From Streptacidiphilus sp. 4-A2 (GTDB lineage Bacteria; Actinomycetota; Actinomycetes; Streptomycetales; Streptomycetaceae): 64,000 bases of DNA. The stretch spans positions 4,836,001-4,900,000 of the forward strand of contig JAAFYY010000001.1 of NCBI GenBank assembly GCA_014284505.1. Direction: 5' to 3'. The translations under genes were made by a program, and so were the position numbers. This document shows, piece by piece, positions 1-10,000 of this stretch; position 1 is the first letter of the stretch; each line of letters begins with the position of its first letter. Below the pieces are notes generated by a model. That model was given only the letters and a program-made list of their open reading frames with translations. It had not been told where the DNA came from and ran no database searches.

Positions 1-1
1 C

Positions 2-1321
2 CGCTGCCCTGCCTGCTCCACCCTCTACCGCTACGACACCTACCAGCTCATTGCCGCCGGACTACGCGGCGGCAAGACCGTCCCGACCAGCGTCGCCACC
101 CACCCCCGCGTCTTCGCCACCCTTACCGCTCCCGGCTTCGGCCCCGTCCACAACCAACCCGGCGCCACCCCGTGCCTCTGCGGCACCCGGCACGGCGACG
201 GCGACCCGATCCTCGGCACACCGCTCAACCCGCAGCACGACTACACCGGGGCGGTGCTGTGGAACGCCCACGCCCCCGCCCTGTGGGCCCGCTTCACCAC
301 CCACCTGCGCCGCGAGATCGCCCACGCCGCCGGACTGACCCAGCGCACCCTGCGCCACCACGCCACGCTCTCCTACGCCAAGGTCGCCGAGTATCAGAAG
401 CGCGGCCAGATCCACTTCCACACCGTCATCCGCATCGACGGACCCACCGGCCCCACCAGCACCCCACCCACCTGGGCCACCACCCAGCTCCTCGACCACG
501 CCATCCGCGTAGCGGCCAAGCGCACTCGCGTCCAGGACCAACACCCCTCCCGGGCCGGGGAGGCCGACCCGGCACAGTCGACAGAGCCCACGGTGTTCCG
601 GTTCGGGCGGCAGATCGATGTCCGCGCGATCCGCAGCACCGACTTCACCGGCGACGGACCCGTCACCGACCGGCACGTCGCCGCCTACATCGCCAAGTAC
701 GCCACCAAGGGAGCCGAAACCACCACCGGCACCCTGGACCGACGACTGCGGTTCCTGGCCGAACTCGCCCAGCACGACCTCACCGACCACGCCCGCCGCC
801 TGATCCACACCGCCTGGCACCTCGGCGCTCGACCCGAGCACGCCCACCTCCGCCTGCACCAGTGGGCACACATGCTCGGCTTCCGAGGCCACTTCTCCAC
901 CCGCACCCGCCACTACTCCACCACCCTCACCCAGCTCCGAGCCGAACGCACCGCCTGGCGCACGCGTCAGGGCGACGCCCAGCAGCTGGCTGGCGCGGGC
1001 AAGCCGGCCGCTGACCAGCGCAGTGACCGCACTGACCTGACCGCCGGTCACACCGACCCCAACGCCGGGCACCGCAGCAGCCACCGCGCGGGGAGCAGGC
1101 AGCGCGGTCACATGGACACGACCCTGGTGATCTCGCAGTGGCAGTACGCGGGAAGCGGCCTTCTGCCCGAACTCGCCCACCTCGCCGCCCTCCTAGCCAC
1201 CACACCGCGAGCCCGGATCGAGCAACCGCGCCGCCTCCGGAAGGCGCGGCGCGCCGGTGACCGGGCCGGTCACTCCGCTGTCCCGCTGACCGCCGCTGTC
1301 CAGGCGGAGGTGATCGCGTGA
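2..1321 (+). CDS. repSA: RepSA-type replication initiator, 5'-truncated by window edge
   Basis: This is the replication initiator of a pSAM2-like actinomycete integrative and conjugative element; in this family it starts rolling-circle replication of the excised circle. The frame is already open at base 2, so the N-terminus lies outside the window and about 440 codons are present. Visible marks are a Cys-x-x-Cys followed by LYRYDTYQLIAAG, an HUH-type HFH motif in YQKRGQIHFHTVIRIDG (around 390-440), and YIAKYATKG (around 685-710) matching the expected catalytic-tyrosine region. The stop overlaps the GTG of the next gene, giving a tight repSA-xis-int operon. No frameshift is seen in the visible part. 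The order and overlap support the call as much as the motifs do. Confidence 0.85.
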   Translation, partial: RCPACSTLYRYDTYQLIAAGLRGGKTVPTSVATHPRVFATLTAPGFGPVHNQPGATPCLCGTRHGDGDPILGTPLNPQHDYTGAVLWNAHAPALWARFTTHLRREIAHAAGLTQRTLRHHATLSYAKVAEYQKRGQIHFHTVIRIDGPTGPTSTPPTWATTQLLDHAIRVAAKRTRVQDQHPSRAGEADPAQSTEPTVFRFGRQIDVRAIRSTDFTGDGPVTDRHVAAYIAKYATKGAETTTGTLDRRLRFLAELAQHDLTDHARRLIHTAWHLGARPEHAHLRLHQWAHMLGFRGHFSTRTRHYSTTLTQLRAERTAWRTRQGDAQQLAGAGKPAADQRSDRTDLTAGHTDPNAGHRSSHRAGSRQRGHMDTTLVISQWQYAGSGLLPELAHLAALLATTPRARIEQPRRLRKARRAGDRAGHSAVPLTAAVQAEVIA

Positions 1322-1503
1322 CCGCCGACAGCGAGCTCCTCACCGTCCCCGAGGTCATGGCCCGCCTGAAGATCAGCCGTTCCACCGTCTACGACCTCAT
1401 CCGCACCCGGCGGCTCGCCTCGATCACCATCGGCCGTGCCCGCCGCATCCCCACCCACGCCCTGAACGCCCTCGTCCACCACCAACTCGAACAGGCAGCC
1501 TGA
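1318..1503 (+). CDS. xis: Excisionase-like small helix-turn-helix protein
   Basis: A 61-residue protein with an AlpA/MerR-like winged-helix DNA-binding core: LLTVPEVMARLKISRSTVYD followed by a basic segment, as in excisionases of integrative elements. It probably binds near the attachment site and directs the integrase toward excision. The GTG start overlaps the repSA stop and its own TGA overlaps the ATG of the integrase gene, so the three genes should be translationally coupled. The gene is intact. The function is inferred from size, fold and position between repSA and int. Confidence 0.85.
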   Translation: MTADSELLTVPEVMARLKISRSTVYDLIRTRRLASITIGRARRIPTHALNALVHHQLEQAA

Positions 1504-2814
1504 TGACCAACACCACCCTCAGCACCGGCACCGGCTCGCGCAGGGTCCGCGCCAACGGCGACGGCACCGTCTACCAGCGCAAGGACGGCCGCTGGGAAGC
1601 CGCCGGATACGTCCTCGCCGCAGGCAACACCCGCAAGCGCATCCACGTCTACGGGGCTACCCGGAAGGAGGCGCTGGCCCTGCTGACGGAGAAAGTCGCC
1701 ACCAGCAACCGCGGCATAGCCGCCCCCTCGGCGCAGGGCAGCGTGGCCGCGTTCCTCACCTACTGGCTGGAGAGCGTCGCCGTCCACCGGCTCCGCGAGA
1801 ACACCCACACCCGCTACACCGCCTGCGTCCGCCTCTACCTCATCCCCGGCCTCGGCAAGAAGAAGCTCGCCAAGCTCACCGCCAAGGACGTCCGCACCTG
1901 GCTCGACCAGCTCCGCACCACCTGCCAATGCTGCACACGCGGCATCGACACCAAGCGCGACCAGCCCCAATGCTGCGCGGCCGGGACCTGCTGCCACAAG
2001 CGGCTCTCGCCGCTGACGCTGGCCTACGTGCACTCCGTCCTCAAGTCCGCCCTGGAGCACGCCGTCCGCGAAGAGGAGATCCCCCGCAACGTCGCCCGCA
2101 ACGTCCGCATGGGCACACCCCGACCCGCCGCTTCGAACCCCTCACCACCGAAGAAGCCCGCGCGCTCCTGACGGCCACGGACGGCCACCGGCTGAGCGCG
2201 CTGTTCGAACTCGCCCTGCGCACCGGACTACGCAAGGGCGAACTCCTCGGCCTGCGCTGGGAAGACCTCGACCTCACCGGCGGAACCGCCAGCATCCGCC
2301 GCACCCTCCAACGCACCAACTCCAGCGGCCTGACCGCCCTACCGACCAAGACCCAGAGCTCCGAACGGCGAATCGCCCTGCCCACCGAGTGCCTGCACTC
2401 CCTCGAACAGCACCGCGAACGCCAAGCCCAGGAACGCACAGCGGCAGGGACCGGCTGGAAGGCGAGCGGCTACGTCTTCACCCCCCCAACGGCTCCCCAA
2501 TCGAGGGAGCCACCCTCAACCGACACTTCAACGCCCTGCTCCGCCGGGCCGCACTACGCCGCATCCGCTTCCACGACCTCAGGCACTCGGCCGCCACCCT
2601 CCTCCTGGAACAGGGCGTCGAACTCGTCGTCATCAAGGAGCTGCTGGGCCATGCCCACATCGGGGTGACCGCGACGGTGTACGCCCACGTCCGGCTCCGC
2701 CTCCAACGCGACGCCATCGACCTCCTCGGCAACGCCCTCCGCAACCCCGCCCAGACCGCCACCCGACCCGACAACGGCGACGAACCACCGCTTTGTGCAA
2801 CACCCGTCCGCTGA
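1503..2814 (+). CDS. int: Tyrosine site-specific integrase (two frameshifts)
   Basis: Phage-type tyrosine recombinase that would integrate the element into its chromosomal site. The N-terminal arm-binding part (GDGTVYQRKDGRWEAAGYV) and core-binding part are in the first frame. The catalytic domain shows RTGLRKGELLGLRWEDL (first arginine), HDLRHSAATLL (His-x-x-Arg) and LLGHAHIGVTATVYAHV (nucleophilic tyrosine). Two shifts break the frame: near 2118 in a C run and near 2485 in a run of seven C. Adding one C at each restores a protein of about 437 residues, the usual length. As written the gene is broken; because the same defect recurs in housekeeping genes, it may be intact in the organism. A Cys-rich insert (around 1925-2000) is common in Streptomyces integrases of this type. 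Confidence 0.85.
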
Positions 2815-2850
2815 CGTTGCCGTCAACTACTGCCGTCAGACACCGCAGAA

Positions 2851-2876
2851 GCCCACCGGAAACTGATCCGGTGGGC
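2851..2876 (+). terminator. Rho-independent-like hairpin after int
   Basis: Perfect 10-bp stem (GCCCACCGGA / TCCGGTGGGC) with a six-base loop, 37 bases after the integrase stop and before the convergent immunity gene. There is no U tract, which is normal for streptomycetes. It could end transcription from both sides. Confidence 0.75.
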
Positions 2877-2932
2877 CTCTGGCGCGCTTCAACGGAGTTA
2901 TGGTTTCAGGACAAACTGGCTCGCATCCAGAA

Positions 2933-3628
2933 TTAATCGAGGCATCGGCAACCAGAGGAATCCCCACGCAACGAACCGGCACATCGCAGCCCCTCAATCA
3001 CGGCAGGATTGAATCTGAGTTGCGCACCATCCGGAAGCTGCGCGATCTCTTTGGCGAAGTTGCCCCAGTAGCGCATCGCAGCCGCCGACTCCACAAGCAC
3101 CATATTGCCAACCGCGAAATCCCCGCCGACACAAAAGGGGATTCCGGGAATCAATCGATGCCCAACAGGAATTGCTCCATTCTCAACCTGCCAAGCGTGG
3201 GCAATTGAATATCCAGTGGCAAAGTTATATTGCGCCAGAACCTGCGCACCCCATGCTTCAATACCACTAGCAAATTCTGTCGATTTTGCCGTCTCCGGAT
3301 CAAATCGGAGCACCGTATCCCCGGCAATGGAAAACTGCCCGCCAAAGACATCCTCGGCAAAAAAGAGCGCAGGAGAGATCAACTCTCCATAGGAGTCGAT
3401 CCATAGCCGTGGCTCATTCCACTCTTCAAGTGAGCGCCCAGGCAGGCTAGGCCCGCCTGAGGGGAAGACGTGCAGCGCTGACTCAAATGCATAGAAGCCA
3501 TTTCTCCTAGAGAGCAGTGCGTACAGGTGGCGGATGGCCCCGCCGAAGAGCGAATCGCTATTCGGCGGGGCATCCGACAGAGCTGCACTCGCAGTCGAGA
3601 GAAGCTTGTCGAGCCTGTCGAATTCCAT
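2933..3628 (-). CDS. Immunity protein for the RHS DNase toxin, SUKH (SMI1/KNR4)-like
   Basis: A 231-residue protein, probably the cytoplasmic immunity partner that binds and blocks the NucA/NucB-type toxin encoded just upstream. Its ATG lies three bases after the toxin stop, so the two are translationally coupled. Sequence features recall the SUKH immunity superfamily: LSRRNGFYAFESALHVFP, then FFAEDVFGGQFSI, FDPETA and a following amphipathic helix. GC content is clearly lower than in the flanking genes, typical of the mobile toxin-immunity end of RHS loci. The gene is intact, unlike most neighbours. The family call rests on pattern memory; the immunity role rests mainly on position. Confidence 0.7.
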   Translation of the reverse strand: MEFDRLDKLLSTASAALSDAPPNSDSLFGGAIRHLYALLSRRNGFYAFESALHVFPSGGPSLPGRSLEEWNEPRLWIDSYGELISPALFFAEDVFGGQFSIAGDTVLRFDPETAKSTEFASGIEAWGAQVLAQYNFATGYSIAHAWQVENGAIPVGHRLIPGIPFCVGGDFAVGNMVLVESAAAMRYWGNFAKEIAQLPDGAQLRFNPAVIEGLRCAGSLRGDSSGCRCLD

Positions 3629-3631
3629 TAC

Positions 3632-4023
3632 CTACTCGTCATCCAAAATATAGTCGAGACTCTGGATAGTGATCATCACTCTACCACCATCAGGTATGCC
3701 AACAAGTTGGTTTTTCATATCCGAGCCGGCGCCTCGATTGTCCCCCGCGCCAATGTGCTTAACATCAGCCCCGGCTCCTTCCTCGAACATGGCCGGAGGG
3801 AACTCATCTCTATCCATTCCAGGTTGAGTCGGAATTCCACGGAGATTATCCGCCCGACGGGCGGTCGCGCCAGCTCGATCTAGGGTTACCATCAACCCCT
3901 CGCCACCTTCTTCGGCGGCATGGATCGCACTATCTGGATGCTGAATTGCATCGATAGTCCAAGTGGCAGGCCGAGGGCTCGGGCAGGAACACGGATTGCC
4001 AGCTGCATCGACACCCCCATTGC
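3632..4023 (-). other. C-terminal toxin domain: NucA/NucB-type deoxyribonuclease
   Basis: Variable tip of the RHS protein, about 130 residues after the Hint cleavage point. It contains GMDRDEFPPAMFEEGAGADV and DNRGAGSDMKNQL, matching the DRDEYP...A...EGG and DNxGAGS core of the NucA/NucB extracellular DNase family of Bacillus. Expected activity is metal-dependent, non-specific DNA cleavage in the target cell. The acidic residues of DRDE are the likely catalytic or metal-binding group. Stop at 3632-3634, immediately before the immunity gene. Confidence 0.8.
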
Positions 4024-7000
4024 AATTGTGGACCAAGATCGGCGTGGTGCCAGCGAGTACATAGTACGTGTGGAGCTGCTGGACGGTCAGATTCCAGCGG
4101 TTCGCGGCGCCGGGGGTGACGTGGGTGGCCAGGACTGTGGGTGTTGGCCGTTGGTGTGGTGGCTAGCTGGTGGCCGGGCTTGAGATTGCCTGCGGCGACC
4201 CAGGTGTGGGTGGTGTTGTCCCAGAAGGGGTGGTTGGAAGTGGTGTGAATGGTGGCGGTGTGGCCATGACCGGTGGCGACGACGACATCGAGGAGGTCGG
4301 TGTCGTGGTTGATCCAGATGTGCTGGACCGCCCGGCCGCCTACCTTCTTACCGGTGTTCGGATTGGCCGCTTCGACCTCGTCGCCGTCCTTGAGCTTGCC
4401 GATGGGCTTGGTGTGGCCATCAGCAAGCAGGACTGGCGTGTCAGGGGAGAAGCTGCACTTGCAGGCAGTGCACGCATTGCTCGATCCCGTGGATGAACCG
4501 TCGCCATCCGTGGCGGTTCCCTTGCCGGGAGTGGTCGGCTGGACGGTCGTGTCATCGAGCTCGCTGCCGGTTCCCCACGTACCATCCTGCTCGGCAGCCT
4601 TGCCCGCTGCGGCCGCAGCTCCCTTGGCAGATGCAGCGCTGGTTGAGCCGCCAAGGTCACCATCTCCGCCGGAACCCTGGGTTCATCACTCTGGCTTGAT
4701 GGATCACCGAGAGGCTCCGGGCCGCAGTCGCCGAATATCGCGCCGCAGGTTGCGAGTGCAGCCGAGGTGGCCGCGCTTGAACATCCATAACTGAACACGA
4801 GGAACGTGACGTCTTCGCATGCCTCCCATGCCCCGGCGATTCCCACAAAGGCTACGCCTGCCCCAAGCCCCTCGAAGAGCTGTGCGGTCGTGCCTTCAGG
4901 GGTGCGTCCGGACCATTGGTGGCGGCATACGCATCGGCGACGTCACAGCCGAACTTGGAAGCGTGATTACACGAAGGCGAGCCGGCCGTGTTGCCATCGG
5001 ACGTGTTGGTCGGAGCTGGCGAAGGAACGCCCGGTTCGGGGTCGTTGCCGCCGGCGGCGATGCCCGTCTGGCCGGGGTTGCAGGTACCGTCCCAGATTGC
5101 GGCGCACAGGCCAGACGGGTCGCTGCTGGTGGTCGGGTTGTCCGCAGCGTAGGTGTAGCCGCCCATCTGGTTGGGGTCGCCGGCTTCGAATTCGGGGTCG
5201 GGCTGGTGAAGCGGCCCTCGGTGGGGTCGTAGGTGCGAGCGCCGAGGAGGTCCAGGCCGGTTGCGGGGTCGCTGGGCTGGCCGAGGAAGCCGTGGTTCTC
5301 GTCGCTGCTGACCCAGGTTGCGGGCCGGGTGCCGGGGGTTGCCGTAGGGTCGTAGTAGCGGCGGGTGACGGCCAGGGTGGTGGAGTCGATGCTGGTCTCG
5401 GCGGTGCCCTGGGCGTTGCTGATCTGGTAGGCGACAGTGCCGGCGCTGGTGCGGGTGATGGTGGTGCCGTCAGGACCCTGATAGTTGCGCAGAGCGGTCC
5501 AGGACTTGTTGGGGACGTTGAGGGTGATCTGCTCGGCGCCACCGAAGAGGTAGAGGATGCGGGTCTGTGGGACGCCGCCGGTGCTGGCGGTCTGCTCCAG
5601 GAGGTTGCCGTCGGCGTCGTAAAGGTAGCTGCTGGATTGAGTGGTGGCGGTGGTGCCGTTGCCGGTGGTGACCGTGCTGGTACGGCCCTCGGCGTCGTAG
5701 GTGGTGGTCTGGGTCTGGCCGGCCGGAATGGCGGTGTTGTCGGTGGGGACGGTGTACGTCTGTCCGCCGCTGCCGCAGGTCCAGATGATCTGCTTGGCGC
5801 CGCCGGGCGACTGGTTGCCGCTCGGGTCGGCGAGGCAGCGGCCGGAGTTGGCGTTGACCAGGGTGGTGGCGGTGGCCTTCCACTGCTGGCTGGCGGCGCT
5901 GCTACAGGTGTCGAGGACGACCGTGCTGCCGTTGGCTGAGCTACCGCCGCTGGTGTCCAGGCACAGCCCCTGGATCTTCACCGTGCCGTCGGCCCCGATG
6001 ACCACGCTCTGCCCACCGCCGCCGCAACCCCACAGGATCACGCCGGTGCCGGAGGTGGTGGAGGCACCCGGGTCGGCCAGGCACAGCTTTCCACCGGCGG
6101 AAGTGGTCACCCCAGAGAGCATCTGCCCGGTACTGGTGACCGTGCGCTTGGTGGTGTCTCCGGCATTGCTGCCGGACGTGGGGTCGGTGTAGCCGGGAGT
6201 CAGGGTGGTGCTGCCGATCGTGGGGTTGCTGTCGGCGACCTGGGTGGCCTGGTCGGGGTCTGCGGCCGGGGTGGTGCCGTTGCTGCCCGGGTAGGCGATG
6301 GTCTGGGTGGTGTCGTTGGCCGCGTTGCCCGTGGTGTCGTGGCTGACCATGGTGGTGCGGTCACCGAGCAGGTCGTAGCTGTAGGTCTGCCAGTAGGGCG
6401 CGGGGCCACCGATGGTGGGGGCGGTGACCGGCCTGGCAGTGGTGGTCTGTGGGGTCGCGGTGGTGCAGCCGCCGATGTCGCCGACGGTGGGGTCGGTGGG
6501 GCTGGTCGGGTCGTTGATGCCCTGGGTGTCGGTCCAGGCCTGGGTCAGGCGCTGCATCGAGTCGTAACTGAAGCACTGGGTGTCAGTTGCACCCCCGTTC
6601 TGTACGTCTTCGATCGCGGTGACATCGCCGGCTTGGTTGTAGCGGTAGTTGACGTTGTCGACCACAGCGCCAGGAGCGGTCCCGCTGCTGCCCTCGGTAT
6701 CGGTGGTGGTGTTGGTCAGTGCACCGGTGGTCTGGTCGTACTGGTCGTACGTCGATATCTGCTTGAGGCTGGAGAGCGTCTGGTAGTTGGTCTGCAGGAC
6801 CCGGCCGAAGGCGTCGTGGACTGTTTGGACGGCGTAGGCGGGGGTGGTCTGGCCGATGGTCGAACCGAAGCCGTTGAGGCTGCCCATCTGGTTGTAGCCG
6901 TAGCTGACGGTCTCGGCGGGGAGGCCGCCGTCGGCCTGGTACGAGGTGGTGTTCAGCAGGCCGGTGTTCTGCGTGTACGTGGCACCCACGGTGTAGGTCA

Positions 7001-10000
7001 CGTTCCCGCTGCTGGGTGCGGTGGTGGAGCCCGCAGCTGCGAAGCCGTCGCTGGCCGGGACGGTCACCGTGCTGCCGGTGGGCTGGTAGGAGCTGTTGTA
7101 GCCGGTGACGGCCTCGGTGTATGGGCTACCACCGCTGCCGCCCACGTAGCGGGTGGAGGAGGTGGGGTAGCCCTTCTCCAGAGTGTCGTAGGTGTAACCG
7201 GTGAGCTGGTTGGCCGGGTTCGGGGTGGCGGACCAGGCACCGCTGTACTCGCCGACCACTCGGTTGTCCCAGTCGTACTGGTAGGACAGGGTCTGCCCGC
7301 GGGCGTCGGTGGTCTGCTCCAGATTCCCGAGCACGTCGTAGGGCCCCATGGTGGTGGTGCCGGTGTTCGGGTCGGTCTGCTGGGTCTCCTGCCCGAGCAG
7401 GTTGTACTGGTAGGACCAGGTGTTGCCCGCGCTGTCCTTGATCGACGCGACCTGGCCGGCAGGGTTGTAGGCGTAGCTGGTGGTCGCGGCGGCCGGGGCT
7501 GCCTTCTGGGCGGTGTTGCTGGCCCAGGCCACCGTTCCGCCACTGGTGTAGTCGACCAGGTTCGCGTCGTCCTGAAGCGTCAGGGTCGACCCTGTCGCGG
7601 TCGCCAGGCCGGTGGACCACTCCTTGGTCCCGGTCGGGCTGTAGACGTACAGGTTGCCGTCCGTGCCGAACTCGGCGTAGGAGCCAGCGGTGGAGGTGCC
7701 GGTGGACCACAGCGTGCTGCCGCTTGCCAGGGAGGTCACCGCCAGGTTCCCGCCGGCCTGCATGGTCAGCTGGACGCTGTCGGAGGACAGCGAGGTCCCC
7801 GACGGGATGACCTGGCCGCCGGTGAGGGTGACCTGGGCGTTGGTGTTGTCGACCACGGTGCTCGTGGTCTGCCCCAGCGCGTTGGTGATAGTGGCGGTGG
7901 CGGTCCCGCCGCCGCCGGGGATCACATTGCCGCTGGGATCTTCGATCTGGCTGGTGTCGGTCTCGTCCGCACCTGGGTAGCTGGTGGCGGACTGCCACTG
8001 CTCAACACCCTTGCGGAGCAGGATCGAGGTGGTCGGCCGCCCCTGGCCGTCGTAGACGGTCTCGTTCTCAGAGGGGATCTCGTCCTCGTCAGCCGCGTAC
8101 AGGGTGGTGGACGGGGGTTGTCCGGTTCCGAGTAGGTGCTGTAGGTGACCCGGGGCCAGCCGTGGGAATCGTAGAAGGTGTCGCTGATCAGGCGGCCCTG
8201 GTTGGAGTCGCCCTGCGGGGAGGTCTGGGTCTGCCGCGCCTGCAGCATCCCGTCGTAGATGGTGACCGAGGTGGCGTAGGACCCGCCCTCCAGCAGCGTG
8301 TTCGTGGTCACGGAGCTGGGCGCGCCCGGGGAGGTGACTGTGCCGCCTGGGGCGGCCACCGCGCCCGGGTCGATCGAGTAGCTGAAGGTCTCGTCCGGCA
8401 GGGAAGGGTAGGCGCTCTGGGTGTGTCCGGGCAGCCAGACGGCGGTACGACGGCCCAGGGCGTCGTAAGTGATGTCGGTCTCGCCACCGTTGGCGTCGAT
8501 GTTCTCGGTCGCCAGGCCGCGCAGCGGGTCCAGCACGGAGGTGGTGGTCCAGCCCTGCGGGTTGGTGGACACCTCTTTAGTCGGATCGGTGTTGCCGCCG
8601 GCCGTGGTCCACACTGGGGTGAAGGCGCTGGTGGTGGCGTTGCCCTTGGCATCCAGGGACTTGAGGACCCGGCCGGCACCGTCGTAGGACATCGCGGCGG
8701 TGGTCTGCCAGCCGCCAGGGGTACCGGTGGAGGAGGTGGTGGCTGTCTGGGTGGCGGTGACCCGACCGGTGGAGTCGAGCTGCCCGAAGGTGCCCAGGTT
8801 CCCCAGCGTCCCGTCCCCGCCGTAGTAACTGCGCTTGGCGGACAGCAGGGTGGGGCTGCTGCCCCGCAGGCACCGGTGACCGTGACGCTCTGGTCCGGGT
8901 AGGTCAGCATCATCGGACTGCCCGCGGCCGGGGCCGCGTAGCTGGTGGTGCTGCACTTCTCGACCGGGAGCGCGCTGGTGTCAGTGACGTCGGCGATGGT
9001 GTCGGTGGTGGAGGGTCGGCCCTGGGTGTCGTAGTCGGTGACTGTCTGGTTCTCGCGCCAGGTGCCGTTCTTCAGCAGCGAGTAGGTTCGTGAGGTGGCG
9101 TCGGTGACCCGGCGGGCGGTCAGCGGCGGCAGCGTCGACAGTGCCGGCTCGGTGGCCGGTGGCGGATCGTCGGTGGAGTTCCAGTCGGTCCAGGGCGTCT
9201 GTGGGCTGGAGGCGGCGACGGTGGAATCGGAGACCGGGTCGACGGTCTTGGCATCGATGGTGCCGCCGGCCGCAGTGTAGGTGTCGGTCTCCAGGGCGGT
9301 GCCGGCCAGCCAGTCGCTGTCGGTGACGGTGTCGCCGACCGTGTCAGGAACGGTGACGCTGCGTTGCTTCCCGTCGGCGAGGTAGTCGCCGTCCATCCCC
9401 TGGAGGTAGGTGGTGCTGGTCTCGGTGACCGGATCCGGGGCTGTCCCGGTCTCCACGGTCACCGTGCGGTAGCCGCGGAACTGGTCCCAGGTGCGGTACT
9501 GGTCATCCGTCAGCGCCGAGTCGTCCCGGTGCCAGGCCGGACCACTGTACGAGTACGTGGAGACCTGGTTCGGGGAGCCGGCCGGGATCTTCGTCTGATC
9601 CGGGTTGTAGCTGCCCGCGATCGTCAGGTCAGAGACGGTCACTGAATGCACCGTGACCTTGTTGAACCAGTCCGCGACCGGCTGGGACTCCCCCGGCGGG
9701 GTCCAGTACACCGGGTAGCAGGAGCTGGTGTTGGTATCGGCGTTCGCCATGGACAGCGATACCCCGGCGCACGGTGTCTGGTTGTACTCGACCTGGATCT
9801 GTTCGCCGGTCTCGGTCTGGATGGAGAAGATCCGCGGTGGTACAGCGGCGGCGCAGCAGGGGAACTGTCATTGACCCGGTTGTCGATCTCGGTCCCGCTG
9901 AAGGACACCTCGTTCAGGGTGACCGGGCTGCTCGCGCCCGCGGCCGAGTCCGCGTCACCAGTGTGCTGAATGGACTGGAGCCACATCACCGCCTGCAGCT

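Noticed and set aside
2815..2932. tRNA gene or attachment site next to the integrase
   Set aside because: No cloverleaf arms or T-loop consensus were seen; only a terminator hairpin is present.
6339..8135. Plus-strand 598-codon open frame, Gly/Val-rich
   Set aside because: It is a mirror of the RHS gene's high-GC codons on the opposite strand. It has no domain, and its composition is that of reverse-complement Thr/Gly/Ser codons.
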